64,000 nucleotides of DNA from an uncultured Clostridia bacterium (GCA_947624575.1 CANQKY010000003.1:1-64000), one strand, 5' to 3'; positions 27,233 through 38,582 are shown, numbered from the stretch's first letter. Notes: a model not told the origin generated them from the sequence alone. Made by a program: numbers and translations.

Positions 27233-27669
27233 CTTCCCATTCGCACCCCCAGCGTTTTGCAGAGCACCACGGTGGTGCCTTTCCCCTCCTTGGAATAGAC
27301 CCGCACGCTGTCCATAAAGCTCTGCATCACCGCAAAGCCGAGCCCTGCCCGTTCCTCGTCCGGCGCAGTGGTGAAAAGCGGCTCCATCGCCTGCTTGACA
27401 TCGGCGATCCCGCAGCCCCGATCCCTGATCTTGACATAGGCGCGGCCTCCCTCGAGAATCCGCGCGGTGATGTACACCGTTCCAATCGTGTCCCGATAAC
27501 CGTGGACGATTGCGTTGGTCACCGCCTCGGAAACCGCGGTTTTGATATCCGCGATCTCGTCCACGGTGGGATCAAGCTGAGCGAAAAACGCGGCGACCGC
27601 CATACGGGAAAAGCCCTCGTTCGCGCTCCGGCTCAAAAAGGTCAGCTTCATTTCATTCAGTACTGTCAT
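27229..27669 (-). CDS. spoIIAB: Anti-sigma F factor
   Basis: MKLTFLSRSANEGFSRMAVAAFFAQLDPTVDEIADIKTAVSEAVTNAIVHGY; GHKL kinase. Confidence 0.95.
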   Translation of the reverse strand: MTVLNEMKLTFLSRSANEGFSRMAVAAFFAQLDPTVDEIADIKTAVSEAVTNAIVHGYRDTIGTVYITARILEGGRAYVKIRDRGCGIADVKQAMEPLFTTAPDEERAGLGFAVMQSFMDSVRVYSKEGKGTTVVLCKTLGVRMGR

Positions 27670-27673
27670 GTTG

Positions 27674-28000
27674 TCACCCTCTTTTCTGTCCTTTCTGTTC
27701 GATCACGGCAAGCCTGTCCACGCCGGACAGCTTCATCACCCGCTGCAGCTGGGGAGAAAGCCCGCTTAAATACAGCCTGCCCCCGTACCGGCGGATCAGC
27801 TTATACCGCCCCATCACCAGCCCGATCCCGCTGGAATCCATAAATCCCACGCCGGAAAAATCAAGCTCCAGCTCACGGGGAGACAAACCGGTCACCGCAC
27901 GGTCGATGCTCTCCCGCATGCCGCGGGCGGAATGATGATCGATCTCGCCCGACAGCCTTGCGGTCAGCCGACTTGGAGATTGCACCAGCTCCACTGCCAT
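27674..28000 (-). CDS. spoIIAA: Anti-sigma F factor antagonist
   Basis: STAS domain LDFSGVGFMDSSGIGLVMGRY; start set at MAVELV. Confidence 0.93.
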   Translation of the reverse strand: MAVELVQSPSRLTARLSGEIDHHSARGMRESIDRAVTGLSPRELELDFSGVGFMDSSGIGLVMGRYKLIRRYGGRLYLSGLSPQLQRVMKLSGVDRLAVIEQKGQKRG

Positions 28001-28055
28001 ATTTCTCAATCCTTTCTGTTCGACAGCCTGTCCAACATCTCTATCATAACCGATG

Positions 28056-29339
28056 TCACCGTGCATTTTTGTCGAAATCAGAAAGGCAGAGCGGACGAAT
28101 TTCGGACGCCAGATAAAGCGACCCCGCCGCCAGAATACTCCCGTCCTTCCCCGCTTCCTTTTTCGCCATGATAAGCGCCTCCTGCAAAGAGGACGAAACG
28201 CGGGCATTTGCGGCTCTTGCCGCGAGCTCCTGCGGCGGGCAGGCGCGCGGGGCAGACAGCGGCGGACAGAAAACCACATCGAAAAGCGGGAAAAGAATAT
28301 CGGTGATCCCGCTTACATTTTTATCCCGCATCACCGCCGAAATCAGCACCCTCGGACGGGGCAGGCGGCTTGCAAAAGCGGCGCACGCCGCCGCACCGGC
28401 GGGATTATGGGCGCCGTCGAGAAAGAACAGCGGGGTATCCCAAAGCCGCTCCATGCGCGCCGGAATGCGCGCTTGCCATAACCCCTGACGCAAAGCGGGC
28501 TCGGGCAGGGCGATCCCCCGACGGCGCAGCACCTCCATCACGGTCAGGGCGGTGGCGGCGTTTTCCGCCTGATAGCCGCCCGTCATACCGAGCTCGTAGG
28601 TATTCCCGTGATAAGCGATGGTCAAACGCGCGGGCGTGTGGAGCAGCACAGCAGGTTTTTCTGCTTCTATTACAGGCATTCCTCGTTCTGCCGCAGCGCG
28701 GCGCAGTACCGCAAGGGCGGCGGGCGGCTGTCCGGCGGCAATCACGGCGGTGGAGCCTGCTTTCAAAATCCCCGCTTTTTCGGCGGCAATTTCCTCCACG
28801 GTATTCCCCAAAACGGCGGTGTGATCCGGCGAGATCGGCGTGATGACCGCGACCTCCGGCGGCGGAATCAGATTGGTGCAGTCCCCCCTGCCGCCAAGTC
28901 CCACCTCCAGACAGACAAAGTCGCACTGTTCCTCGGCAAAATAGCAGAATGCCAGGGCGGTGGTGACATGAAACGCCGTAAAGCGATACCCCTCCGCCGC
29001 CGATCTCTCCACCGCGGCGCGCACCCGTTCGGTCAATGCCGCCAGCCGGTCAAACGGGATCATCTCCCCGTTTATCTGGATCCGCTCCCGAAACTCCAGC
29101 ACATAGGGGGAGAGATACTTTCCCACCCGAAAGCCCGAGCGTTCCAGCATGGCGGCGCAGAAGGTGACAACGCTCCCCTTTCCGTTGGTGCCTGCCACAT
29201 GGATCACCCGCAAACTGTTTTGCGGATTGCCCAGCTTTTGCATCAGTGCCCGCATGGCAGAAAGCGCCTGCTCCGGTCCGCCGGCAAAGCGGTCAAAAGA
29301 AAGCAGATAGGAAACGGCTTGCTCTCCTGTCACGGTCAT
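28056..29339 (-). CDS. folC: Folylpolyglutamate synthase/dihydrofolate synthase
   Basis: VIHVAGTNGKGSVVTFCAAML; SPYVLEFRERIQING; start set at MTVTGEQ. Confidence 0.93.
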   Translation of the reverse strand: MTVTGEQAVSYLLSFDRFAGGPEQALSAMRALMQKLGNPQNSLRVIHVAGTNGKGSVVTFCAAMLERSGFRVGKYLSPYVLEFRERIQINGEMIPFDRLAALTERVRAAVERSAAEGYRFTAFHVTTALAFCYFAEEQCDFVCLEVGLGGRGDCTNLIPPPEVAVITPISPDHTAVLGNTVEEIAAEKAGILKAGSTAVIAAGQPPAALAVLRRAAAERGMPVIEAEKPAVLLHTPARLTIAYHGNTYELGMTGGYQAENAATALTVMEVLRRRGIALPEPALRQGLWQARIPARMERLWDTPLFFLDGAHNPAGAAACAAFASRLPRPRVLISAVMRDKNVSGITDILFPLFDVVFCPPLSAPRACPPQELAARAANARVSSSLQEALIMAKKEAGKDGSILAAGSLYLASEIRPLCLSDFDKNAR

Positions 29340-29367
29340 CTTCCTTTCTGAAAATGCTTGGTGGTAT

Positions 29368-29445
29368 GGAATCCCTCCACCGCGCAAAGCGCGGTCCCCC
29401 TCCCTTTCACAAGGGAGGTTTTGACAAAGACGGTGGTTTTCGTGT
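29368..29445 (+). repeat. Truncated copy of mosaic repeat family B
   Basis: GGAATCCCTCCACCGCGCAAAGCGCGGTCC ... TTTGACAAAGACGG shared with 11740-11935. Confidence 0.7.
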
Positions 29446-29506
29446 AAATATTGTTTGTTCCTCGAAGCGTGGCGAAAATGCCCGCGGGGTTTCCGCGGGC
29501 ATTTCA

Positions 29507-32125
29507 TCACAGTTTTGCGAGGCTTTCCTCGATATTTTTGAGACGCTCCTCCGCCTTTTTCAGCTTCTGGCGCTCTGCGTCCACCACGGCGGCGGGCGCT
29601 CTGTTCACGAAGTTCTCGTTTGCAAGCTTCCCGTTCAGCCGCCTGATCTCGTCCACGACCTTGTCCCGCTCACGGGTCAGCCGCTCCTTTTCGGCGGCAA
29701 GATCGATCAGATCGCCCATCGGAAGATAGACCTTCGCCTTATCGGTGACCACCTGTATGGCGTCGGGCAGATCATCAAACCGATCCGCAATCAGCACCTT
29801 CTCAGCGGAAGCCAGCCGCTGATAAAACGGCACGCCCTGCTGAAACAGCGATTCTTCCGCCGTTTCGATATAGACGGCGGATTTCCTGCTGGGCGGAATA
29901 TTCTTTTCGGCGCGGACATTCCGAATCCCACGGATCGTTTCGATCACCGCTTCAAAGGACGCCGCATCGTCCGAAAAGATAAGACCTTCGTCCACCTCGG
30001 GCCAGGGCGCTTCCATGATGCTCTCGGCGTCATGGGGGATCGCCTGCCAAATCTCCTCGGTGATAAAGGGCATAAACGGGTGGAGAAGCCGCAGTGCCGC
30101 CGACATCACGGTGAGCAGCACCTGCTGCGCGTCCTCGGCGGTCTTGCCGCCCTCCTGCAAGCGGGGCTTGACCACCTCAATATACCAGTCGCAGAACACG
30201 TCCCAAAGAAAATCGGTGATCTTGGAAAGCGCCACGCCCAGCTCATACCGCTCTAAATTCTCGGTTGCTTCCCCGATCAGCCGTTGCAGGCGGGTCAGCA
30301 CCCACTTGTCCTCCAGCCGCAGCTCGGCGGGGAGCTTTACCTCGGTGATATTGTCCGAGAGATTCATCAGGATAAACCGTGCCGCATTCCAGAGCTTATT
30401 GGCAAAATTGCGTCCGGCTTTCACCTTGTCGTCGCTGTACCGCATATCGTTGCCCGGACTGTTCCCGTTTGCCAACATAAAGCGGAGCGCGTCCGCGCCG
30501 TAGCGGTCAATCACCTCAAGCGGGTCGATGCCGTTTCCAAGGGATTTGGACATCTTCCGCCCCTGCTCGTCCCGCACCAGTCCATGGATCAGCACGGTAT
30601 GAAACGGCACCTTGCCGGTCTGCTTTAAGCCGCTGAACATCATACGCATCACCCAGAACGGAATGATGTCGTATCCGGTCACCAGCGTATCGGTGGGATA
30701 GAAATACCGATAATCCTCGGTATCGTCCGGCCAACCCAGTGTGGAAAAGGGCCAGAGCGCCGAGCTGAACCATGTATCCAGCGTATCGGGGTCCTGCCGC
30801 ATCTCCCTGCCGCACTTGGGACAGACGGGTGCTTCACTGTCGGTCACCAGCATCTCGCCGCAGTCGTCGCAGTAAAACGCCGGAATCCGATGCCCCCACC
30901 AGAGCTGGCGGGAAATGCACCAGTCGCGGATATTCTCCAGCCAGTGGAAATAGATTTTCTCGAACCGTTCCGGCACAAAGCGGGTCTCCCCGTTCTTCAC
31001 CGCCTCGATCGCGGGTCCTGCCAGCGGCTTCATCTTCACAAACCACTGGAGCGACACACGGGGCTCCACCGTGGTGCCGCAACGGTAGCAGGTGCCGACA
31101 TTGTGGACGTGATCCTCCACCTCGCCTAAAACGCCTTCCGCCTTTAAGTCCTCCACAATGGCGCGGCGAGCGTCGTACCGGTCCATGCCGGCATACTTGG
31201 GATAGTCCTCCACGATCCTGGCGTCATCGGTCATCACATTGATGACCGGCAGATTATGCCGCCGTCCCACCTCAAAGTCATTGGGGTCGTGCGCCGGTGT
31301 GATCTTGACCACGCCGGTCCCAAATTCGGGATCGACATACTCGTCCGCCACGATTGGAATTTCGCGGTGGACGATCGGCAGAATGACCGTTTTGCCGACC
31401 AGATGCCGATACCGCGGATCATCGGGGTGAACTGCCACCGCCGTATCGCCCAGCAATGTTTCGGGACGGGTGGTCGCAAGCTCAAGCGAGCCGCTGCCGT
31501 CCGCCAGCGGATAGCGGATATGCCAAAAATGCCCCGCCTGTTCCTCATACTCCACCTCGGCGTCCGAAATGGAAGTACAGCAGTGCGGACACCAGTTGAT
31601 GATTCGCTCACCGCGGTAGATCAGACCTTCCTCGTACAGGCGGAAGAACACCTCCCGCACCGCCTTGCTGCAGCCCTCGTCCAGCGTGAACCGCTCCCGC
31701 GACCAGTCGCAGGCGCTCCCCAGCTTTTTGAGCTGCTCCACGATCCTGCCGCCGTACTGCTCCTTCCACGCCCATGCGCGGGTGAGAAAGCCCTCACGCC
31801 CCACATCTTCTTTGGTCAGGCCCTCCTCCTTCATGCGTTCCACGATCTTCGCCTCGGTCGCGATCGAAGCATGGTCGGTGCCCGGCACCCAGAGCGCGGC
31901 ATAGCCCTGCATCTTCTTGAACCGGATCAGAATATCCTGCAAGGTCTCGTCCAGAGCGTGCCCCATATGAAGCTGTCCGGTGATATTGGGCGGGGGGATC
32001 ACAATGGTATAGGGCTTCTTTTCGGGGTCGATCACCCCGCGAAAGCAGCCTTTCTCCAACCAGAAGCGATAAATTCTATCTTCAAACTGTTTCGGCGCAT
32101 AGACCTTTTCCAGTTCCCTTCTCAT
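29507..32125 (-). CDS. valS: Valyl-tRNA synthetase
   Basis: [38 protein letters not shown]. Confidence 0.97.
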   Translation of the reverse strand: MRRELEKVYAPKQFEDRIYRFWLEKGCFRGVIDPEKKPYTIVIPPPNITGQLHMGHALDETLQDILIRFKKMQGYAALWVPGTDHASIATEAKIVERMKEEGLTKEDVGREGFLTRAWAWKEQYGGRIVEQLKKLGSACDWSRERFTLDEGCSKAVREVFFRLYEEGLIYRGERIINWCPHCCTSISDAEVEYEEQAGHFWHIRYPLADGSGSLELATTRPETLLGDTAVAVHPDDPRYRHLVGKTVILPIVHREIPIVADEYVDPEFGTGVVKITPAHDPNDFEVGRRHNLPVINVMTDDARIVEDYPKYAGMDRYDARRAIVEDLKAEGVLGEVEDHVHNVGTCYRCGTTVEPRVSLQWFVKMKPLAGPAIEAVKNGETRFVPERFEKIYFHWLENIRDWCISRQLWWGHRIPAFYCDDCGEMLVTDSEAPVCPKCGREMRQDPDTLDTWFSSALWPFSTLGWPDDTEDYRYFYPTDTLVTGYDIIPFWVMRMMFSGLKQTGKVPFHTVLIHGLVRDEQGRKMSKSLGNGIDPLEVIDRYGADALRFMLANGNSPGNDMRYSDDKVKAGRNFANKLWNAARFILMNLSDNITEVKLPAELRLEDKWVLTRLQRLIGEATENLERYELGVALSKITDFLWDVFCDWYIEVVKPRLQEGGKTAEDAQQVLLTVMSAALRLLHPFMPFITEEIWQAIPHDAESIMEAPWPEVDEGLIFSDDAASFEAVIETIRGIRNVRAEKNIPPSRKSAVYIETAEESLFQQGVPFYQRLASAEKVLIADRFDDLPDAIQVVTDKAKVYLPMGDLIDLAAEKERLTRERDKVVDEIRRLNGKLANENFVNRAPAAVVDAERQKLKKAEERLKNIEESLAKL

Positions 32126-32205
32126 GCGGTAAAAACCTCCTTGCCAAGTCCTACCGTCTATTATGCACCATTTCCCGCCGTTTTGTCAAGAAAGAAACAG
32201 GCGGG

Positions 32206-32499
32206 TCAGCCCCGCCTGTTTGCTGCTTGAAGTGTCTCCGCCGAATAGGTGACGTTCTCCTGCGTTTTGATAAAATCCTTTCCGCAGACATAGCCTGTCT
32301 CGCAGAGATAGCTTCCGTCCTCCTTCTGCTGCAATACCCGAACCTCCCGTCCGTCAATGCTGAACACATCGCCGGGTGCGGGCAGACGGCGCGCCGAAGT
32401 TACTGCCGATGTGGGCGTTTCACTCCGCCTGCGGAGCAGATACCAGACCGCCAGTCCGACGGCAGCCACAAGCAGCAGAACTATCAACCACTTCATCAC
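32206..32499 (-). CDS. Small single-pass membrane protein, unknown function
   Basis: N-terminal TM helix, 97 aa, complete ORF between ridA-like and valS genes. Confidence 0.55.
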   Translation of the reverse strand: MMKWLIVLLLVAAVGLAVWYLLRRRSETPTSAVTSARRLPAPGDVFSIDGREVRVLQQKEDGSYLCETGYVCGKDFIKTQENVTYSAETLQAANRRG

Positions 32500-32514
32500 G
32501 ATCCCCCGTTTCGC

Positions 32515-32892
32515 CTATTGAGGCAGCACTGCGATCAGCTCCACCTCACACAGCACGTCCTTCGGCAGCTTTTTGACCGCCACGCAGGAGCGGGCGGGCT
32601 TGCTGACAAAATACTTCTCGTAAATACCGTTGAACACGGCGAAATCCTCGATATCGCGGAGGAAGCAGGTGGTTTTCACCACAGCCGTAAAATCAACCCC
32701 CGCTTCCGCCAGCAGCGCGCCGAGATTCTTCATCACCTGCTCGGTCTGCCCCTCAATGGTGTTCGCTTCCACCTCGCCCGTTTCGGGGCAGATGGCGATC
32801 TGTCCCGAGGTAAACAGCATACCGTTTACCACGATCGCCTGAGAATAGGGGCCGATTGCCGCCGGCGCCTTTTTGGTATTGATGACTTTCAT
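32515..32892 (-). CDS. ridA: RidA family reactive intermediate deaminase
   Basis: GPYSQAIVVNGMLFTSGQI...CVAVKKLPKDVLCEVELIAVL. Confidence 0.93.
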   Translation of the reverse strand: MKVINTKKAPAAIGPYSQAIVVNGMLFTSGQIAICPETGEVEANTIEGQTEQVMKNLGALLAEAGVDFTAVVKTTCFLRDIEDFAVFNGIYEKYFVSKPARSCVAVKKLPKDVLCEVELIAVLPQ

Positions 32893-32906
32893 CTTTTTGT
32901 CTCCTT

Positions 32907-34106
32907 TCAGTCTTTGATGATATGATAGCCCGCTTCGGTGAGCAGACGTTCGATCTCCACAATATGGTCATGATCTCTGGTCTCGATGATGATGCGGAGG
33001 GTGCAGGCGGTGATATTCTTCCCTTCGCCTACCCGATCATGGTGTACCGCCACCACATTGCCGCCGGTCGAGGCAATGATCGAGGAAACGCCCACCAACT
33101 GCCCCGGCTTATCGTCCAGCTCGATGGTGAGGTCCGCCGAGCGCCCCGATGTGATCAGACCCCGCTCGATCACGCGGGAGAGGATCGTAACATCGATATT
33201 CCCGCCCGATACAAGGCAGACCACCTTCTTCCCCGCAATGGGAAGCTTATGGAACATCGCGGCTGCCACCGCCACCGCGCCCGCGCCCTCCGAGATCAGC
33301 TTCTGCTGCTCGATCAGCGCGAGGATCGCAGAGGAAATCTCATCATCGGTCACCGTCACGATGTCGTCCACATACCGGCTGATGATCTCAAAAGTCTCGT
33401 CCCCCGGCACCTTGACCGCGATCCCGTCCGCAATGGTGCTGACCGAGGAAAGGCTCTCCTTTTTCCCGTCCTTGAAAGAACGGTACATCGACGCCGCACC
33501 CGCCGCCTGCACGCCGTACACCTTGCAGTTCGGGTTGAGGGATTTGATCGCAAACGCCACGCCGGAGATCAGTCCGCCGCCGCCGACCGGCACGATCACC
33601 GCGTCCAGATCGGGAAGCTGCTCCAAAAGCTCCAGCCCGATGCTCCCCTGTCCGGCGATCACATCGTCGTCATCAAACGGGTGGATCATGGTATAGCCCT
33701 TTTCCTCCTGCAACGCGATCGCCCGCTGATATGCCTCGTCATACGCGCCCGACACCAGACAGATTTCCGCGCCGTACTTCTTGGTTGCCTCCACCTTGGA
33801 GATCGGCGCGCCGTCCGGCATACAGATCACGGCGGGAATCCCGTTCTTCTGCGCCGCGAGCGCCACCCCCTGCGCGTGGTTCCCCGCAGAGGACGCGATC
33901 ACGCCCCGTGCCTTTTCCTCATCGCTGAGCTGCGAAATCTTATAATATGCGCCCCGCACCTTGAACGAACCGGTCACCTGAAGATTCTCGGTTTTCAAAA
34001 ACACCTGCGCCTCGTTGCTGAGCTTCGGAGAATAAATCAAATCCGTTTTTCGGATCACCTCCTTGAGCACGTAAGACGCCTGATAAACCTGATCCAATGT
34101 CACCAT
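32907..34106 (-). CDS. ilvA: Threonine ammonia-lyase with C-terminal ACT domain
   Basis: VFLKTENLQVTGSFKVRGAYYKI; SAGNHAQGVA; GGGGLISG; C-terminal ACT-like region. Confidence 0.93.
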   Translation of the reverse strand: MVTLDQVYQASYVLKEVIRKTDLIYSPKLSNEAQVFLKTENLQVTGSFKVRGAYYKISQLSDEEKARGVIASSAGNHAQGVALAAQKNGIPAVICMPDGAPISKVEATKKYGAEICLVSGAYDEAYQRAIALQEEKGYTMIHPFDDDDVIAGQGSIGLELLEQLPDLDAVIVPVGGGGLISGVAFAIKSLNPNCKVYGVQAAGAASMYRSFKDGKKESLSSVSTIADGIAVKVPGDETFEIISRYVDDIVTVTDDEISSAILALIEQQKLISEGAGAVAVAAAMFHKLPIAGKKVVCLVSGGNIDVTILSRVIERGLITSGRSADLTIELDDKPGQLVGVSSIIASTGGNVVAVHHDRVGEGKNITACTLRIIIETRDHDHIVEIERLLTEAGYHIIKD

Positions 34107-34143
34107 ACTGCCGACTTCCTTTCTGTAAAGCGTAACCGCAAAA

Positions 34144-34420
34144 TAAAAAAGCCCCGTCCACTTCCCTTGCGGGAACAGGGACGAAGCATCTACTCCGCGG
34201 TACCACCCATTTTACCGTTTGCACGGTCCACTCCGGCATCTGTCAATGCCTGCCCGATAACGGCGGGAACCGGACGGGCTTAATCCCACAACCGGTTTCA
34301 GCCGCCAACTCCGAGGTGATGGGAAAAACGATCCGGACTGTCTTTCAGCAACCGACAGCTCTCTGCACCGGAGGAACGCTTTGCCTGTGTCCTCATCTGC
34401 GTTTTTACACGGTTACTATA
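34144..34420 (-). promoter_or_regulatory. T-box leader of ilvA (Ile specifier ATC)
   Basis: Minus strand AGAGAG...cccATCacctcgg...GGGTGGTACCGCGG and terminator GCTTCGTCCCTGTTCCC-gcaa-GGGAAGTGGACGGGGCTTTTTT. Confidence 0.92.
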
Positions 34421-34517
34421 TTATACCTCTTTTTCGCCGTTGTCAAGAAAAGTTTGTTGAAAATCATGCAAAAGTATGCTAAAATGGAAATAGCAACCAA
34501 TCGTAGGAGGATTTCTT

Positions 34518-35006
34518 ATGCCGCAGCTCAATCTGGTGCTGGTTCAGCCGCAGATCCCGCAGAACACCGGCAACATCGCCCGCACCTGCGCCGTGACCGG
34601 CGCGCGGCTGCATCTGGTACGGCCGCTCGGCTTTTCGATCGACGACAAAAAGCTCAAGCGGGCAGGGCTTGACTACTGGCATATGCTCGACATCTCCTAC
34701 TATGATGATTTAGACGATTTCTTCGGGAAACAGTCGGGTCCGTTTTACTTTTTCTCCACCAAGGCGTCCAGAATTTACGCCGAGGTGGATTATCCCGACG
34801 GCGCGTTTCTGGTATTCGGCAGAGAGGACGCCGGTCTCCCCGAAGCACTGCTGCGCTCCCATCGGGAAAGCATCGTGCGGATTCCGATGCGCGCCGGAGC
34901 GCGGAGCCTCAATTTAAGCAACAGCGTTGCCCTTGCCGCCTATGAGGTGCTGCGGCAATGGGGATTCCCCGAGCTTCAGACAGAAGGCTTCTTATCTGAA
35001 GCCTGA
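34518..35006 (+). CDS. trmL: tRNA (cytidine/uridine(34)-2'-O)-methyltransferase
   Basis: NLVLVQPQIPQNTGNIARTCAVTGARLHLVRPLGF; SPOUT motif SLNLSNSVALAAYE. Confidence 0.93.
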   Translation: MPQLNLVLVQPQIPQNTGNIARTCAVTGARLHLVRPLGFSIDDKKLKRAGLDYWHMLDISYYDDLDDFFGKQSGPFYFFSTKASRIYAEVDYPDGAFLVFGREDAGLPEALLRSHRESIVRIPMRAGARSLNLSNSVALAAYEVLRQWGFPELQTEGFLSEA

Positions 35007-35030
35007 CAGATATGAAAGGGAGGTAACACC

Positions 35031-35903
35031 ATGCCGATCAAACTGATTACCGACTCTGCCGCCGACATTCCGAGAGAGCTTGCCGAGGAGCTTGCCATCA
35101 CCGTGCTGCCCTTTTCCATCGAGGTGGACGGGGAAGCCTACGAGGATCGGGTCAGCTTCACCTGTGACGAGTTTTACGAAATGCTTTTGGCGGCGGAAAA
35201 AATTCCCACCCACTCTCAGATCACCGAGCTTAGGTTCCAGGAGGAATTTGAGAAAACCGCAGAAGCGGGGTATGACGAGATCATCTGTGTGACCATCAAC
35301 GCCAAAGGCTCCAACACCTTTAACTCGGCGCAGATGGCAGCCCGCGCCTTTGCCGAAGAACACCCCGATTCCGGCTGCCGCATCACGGTGATCGATTCCA
35401 CCACCTATACCATGGTCTACGGCTATGCGGTGGTGGAGGCGGCAAAGAAAGCCAAAAAGGGCGTGTCCGCCGACGAGATCATTGAGTTTATTGAGGATTG
35501 GTGCCGCACGGCGGAGGTCTACTTTGCCCCTTACAGCCTTGATTTTGCCAAAAAATCGGGGCGGATCAGCGTTGCCGCCGCCTTTGTGGGCGAGCTGTTG
35601 GGGCTGCGTCCGATCATGACCTTTATAAGCGGCGAATCCGCGATCGTGGAAAAGGTGCGGGGCGAAAAGAACATCATTCCCAAAATGGTGGAGATTGCCA
35701 AGGCGCGGAGCATTCCGCAGACCCCCTATCTCACCCTGCGGGGAAATATGCCGGAGGAAACCGAAAAGCTCAACGAGCAGCTCACCCGTGAGCTGGGACG
35801 CGCGCCGCTTGGCACCTACTGCATTGGAGCCGCAATCGCCATCAACGCGGGACCGAATCTGGTGGCGGTGATCGTAAAGGGTGCGGGAGATCGCAAAAAA
35901 TAA
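35031..35903 (+). CDS. DegV family fatty-acid binding protein
   Basis: MPIKLITDSAADIPRELAEELAITVLPF. Confidence 0.93.
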   Translation: MPIKLITDSAADIPRELAEELAITVLPFSIEVDGEAYEDRVSFTCDEFYEMLLAAEKIPTHSQITELRFQEEFEKTAEAGYDEIICVTINAKGSNTFNSAQMAARAFAEEHPDSGCRITVIDSTTYTMVYGYAVVEAAKKAKKGVSADEIIEFIEDWCRTAEVYFAPYSLDFAKKSGRISVAAAFVGELLGLRPIMTFISGESAIVEKVRGEKNIIPKMVEIAKARSIPQTPYLTLRGNMPEETEKLNEQLTRELGRAPLGTYCIGAAIAINAGPNLVAVIVKGAGDRKK

Positions 35904-36016
35904 AAAATTTGCCGTTTCCCTCTTGAAAACCGACCCCGTATCGGTTAAAATATCAGTATATGGAACGGGTGGCATTTTCTCCCGTTTCACAGTATAAAAG
36001 GAAAGGAAGAATTTTC

Positions 36017-37207
36017 ATGACCTCTTACAACAAAAAGACCGTTGAGGATATTGATGTATCCGGAAAAAAGGTATTGGTGCGCTGCGACTTCAATGTGCCG
36101 CTTGCCGACGGTGAGATCACCGATGACAAGCGGATTCGCGAATCGCTCAAAACGCTCAAGTATCTGCTGGATCACAATGCTGCCGTGATCGCCTGCTCCC
36201 ATCTGGGACGCCCGAAGGACGGCTTTGACATGAAATTCTCTCTGGCGCCGGTCGCAAAGCGGCTGAGCGAGCTGCTGGGCATGGACGTCATCATGGCGTC
36301 CGATGTGATCGGTGACGATGCGAAGGCGAAAGCCGCCGCGCTTAAAGCCGGTCAGCTGATGCTGCTCGAAAATGTCCGCTTCCACAAGGAAGAGAAGAAA
36401 AACGATCCCGCCTTTGCCAAGGAGCTTGCTTCGATGGCGGAAATTTATGTGAACGACGCCTTCGGCACCGCGCACCGCGCACACGCTTCCACTGCCGGCG
36501 TTGCCGACTACCTCCCCGCCGTATGCGGCTACCTGATCCAGAAGGAAATCTCGATCATGGGCGGCGCGCTCTCCAACCCGAAGCGTCCCTTTGTGGCGAT
36601 CCTCGGCGGTGCGAAGGTTTCGGATAAGATCGGCGTGATCAAGAACCTGATCGAAAAAGTGGACACTCTGATCATCGGCGGTGGTATGGCATACACCTTC
36701 CAGAAGGCAGCCGGACACGAGATCGGCACCTCGCTTTGCGAGGACGACAAGATCGATCTGGCAAAGGAGCTGGTCGCTTCTGCTGCGGCAAAGGGTGTGA
36801 AATTCCTGCTCCCGATCGACAATGTGGTGGGCGACAAATTTGACGCGAACTGCAATTACAAGACGGTGGACGCCGATAAGATGCCTGCCGATTACATGGG
36901 ACTGGACATCGGACCCAAGACCGCGCAGATGTTTGCGGACGCCATCAAGGGTGCCGGCACCGTGGTGTGGAACGGCCCGATGGGCGTGTCCGAGTGGGAG
37001 AACTTTGCCCACGGCACCATCGCCGTGGCGAAGGCGGTTGCCGAGTCCGGCGCGATCTCGATCATCGGCGGCGGCGACTCTGCGGCGGCTGTTGAGAAGC
37101 TGGGCTTTGCCGATAAGATGACCCACATCTCCACCGGCGGCGGCGCGTCTCTGGAATTTCTGGAGGGGCTGGAGCTGCCCGGCATTGCCGCGCTCAACGA
37201 CAAGTAA
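36017..37207 (+). CDS. pgk: Phosphoglycerate kinase
   Basis: [36 protein letters not shown]. Confidence 0.97.
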   Translation: MTSYNKKTVEDIDVSGKKVLVRCDFNVPLADGEITDDKRIRESLKTLKYLLDHNAAVIACSHLGRPKDGFDMKFSLAPVAKRLSELLGMDVIMASDVIGDDAKAKAAALKAGQLMLLENVRFHKEEKKNDPAFAKELASMAEIYVNDAFGTAHRAHASTAGVADYLPAVCGYLIQKEISIMGGALSNPKRPFVAILGGAKVSDKIGVIKNLIEKVDTLIIGGGMAYTFQKAAGHEIGTSLCEDDKIDLAKELVASAAAKGVKFLLPIDNVVGDKFDANCNYKTVDADKMPADYMGLDIGPKTAQMFADAIKGAGTVVWNGPMGVSEWENFAHGTIAVAKAVAESGAISIIGGGDSAAAVEKLGFADKMTHISTGGGASLEFLEGLELPGIAALNDK

Positions 37208-37279
37208 AAACCGACCCAAAAATCCGTCGCCGTGTCGGCGGCGGATTTTTCATAAAACATCAATGAGGAGGAAATGATT

Positions 37280-38047
37280 ATGAACAAGGCACTTCGCAAG
37301 GCGGTCATCGCCGGAAACTGGAAGATGAACAAGACCCGTCCGGAGGCAAAGGCTCTAATTGAGGAGTTAAAGCCGCTGGCGGCAAATGCGGGCTGTGATG
37401 TGGTGGTCTGCGTACCCTTCACCAATCTCGAAACCGCGCTGGCTGCCACCGCAGGCACCAACATCGGCGTGGGCGCGCAAAACTGCCATTTTAAGGAGTC
37501 CGGCGCGTACACCGGTGAGATTTCCGCCGCAATGCTCAAAGAGATGGGCGTCGGCTATGTCATCATCGGTCACTCGGAGCGGCGGCAGTATTTTGCCGAG
37601 ACCAACGAGACGGTCAACCTCCGCACCCGTGCGGCGCTTGACGCCGGTCTGACCGTGATCCTCTGCGTCGGTGAGATGCTGGAGGATCGGGAGAACGGCA
37701 TCACCGAGGAACTGGTGGCACTCCAGACCAAGGTGGCGCTCAAGGGCGTAACCCGTGAGGAGCTCTCCCGCATCATCATCGCCTACGAGCCGGTTTGGGC
37801 GATCGGCACCGGCAAGACCGCGACCAGCGCGCAGGCAAACGAGGTCTGCGGCATGATCCGCAAGGTGATTGCAAAGCTGTATGATCAGGCGGCGGCGGAC
37901 GGCATGACCATTCAGTACGGCGGTTCGATGAATGCCAAGAACGCCGCGGAGCTGCTGGCGGAGCCAGATGTAGACGGCGGTCTGATCGGCGGCGCGTCCT
38001 TAAAAGCGCCCGACTTCGGGGCGATCATTGATGCAGCCGGAAAATAA
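37280..38047 (+). CDS. tpiA: Triosephosphate isomerase
   Basis: AGNWKMNK; IIGHSERR; AYEPVWAIGTGKTA. Confidence 0.97.
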   Translation: MNKALRKAVIAGNWKMNKTRPEAKALIEELKPLAANAGCDVVVCVPFTNLETALAATAGTNIGVGAQNCHFKESGAYTGEISAAMLKEMGVGYVIIGHSERRQYFAETNETVNLRTRAALDAGLTVILCVGEMLEDRENGITEELVALQTKVALKGVTREELSRIIIAYEPVWAIGTGKTATSAQANEVCGMIRKVIAKLYDQAAADGMTIQYGGSMNAKNAAELLAEPDVDGGLIGGASLKAPDFGAIIDAAGK

Positions 38048-38564
38048 TTCGATCCGCAGCCGGAAGCAGACAGCAAAACGGGCGGCGGCGCTTGCCGCCG
38101 CCGGTATGTATGCGGAGTCTTTCCTTTACCATGACAAAAATACCGAGCCCGCTTCGGCTCTGCTGGAGCAGCTTCTGGAGGACGGCTATGTAAAGGAAGC
38201 GTTTTTCACCGATGCCGAGCTGTCCTTTCTCTCGGACGAGACACCGGACGAAACCGACGCCTTTCAGCTCCAATGGGGCTACGAGGGGTATGCCGCTCTG
38301 CTTTGGGCGATGGGCTTTTTGACCTCTCTCCCCCTTCCGCAGACACCGCATGACACCGCGAAAACGCTCCGTTTTCTGCTGGACGGCGAGGATTTCGCCG
38401 CCTTCTACCGGCACGGACGGCTTCGGTCGGAGGAAGAACTGCGTGGGGCGCTGGCAAAGCGCACCGAACCCGCCGGAAAGACCGATCCGGAGCTCTGCTG
38501 GGAGCAGTGGCGTGCGCTCTACTGGCTCTGCCACCCCGAAGCGGACTGGGATACCATAGAATAA
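38028..38564 (+). CDS. DUF4272-like protein
   Basis: Overlaps tpiA 3' end, RSRKQTAKRAAALAAAGM...WGYEGYAALLWAMGFL resembles DUF4272 proteins. Confidence 0.6.
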   Translation: MMQPENNSIRSRKQTAKRAAALAAAGMYAESFLYHDKNTEPASALLEQLLEDGYVKEAFFTDAELSFLSDETPDETDAFQLQWGYEGYAALLWAMGFLTSLPLPQTPHDTAKTLRFLLDGEDFAAFYRHGRLRSEEELRGALAKRTEPAGKTDPELCWEQWRALYWLCHPEADWDTIE

Positions 38565-38582
38565 TACTAGGAGGAACCTGAC

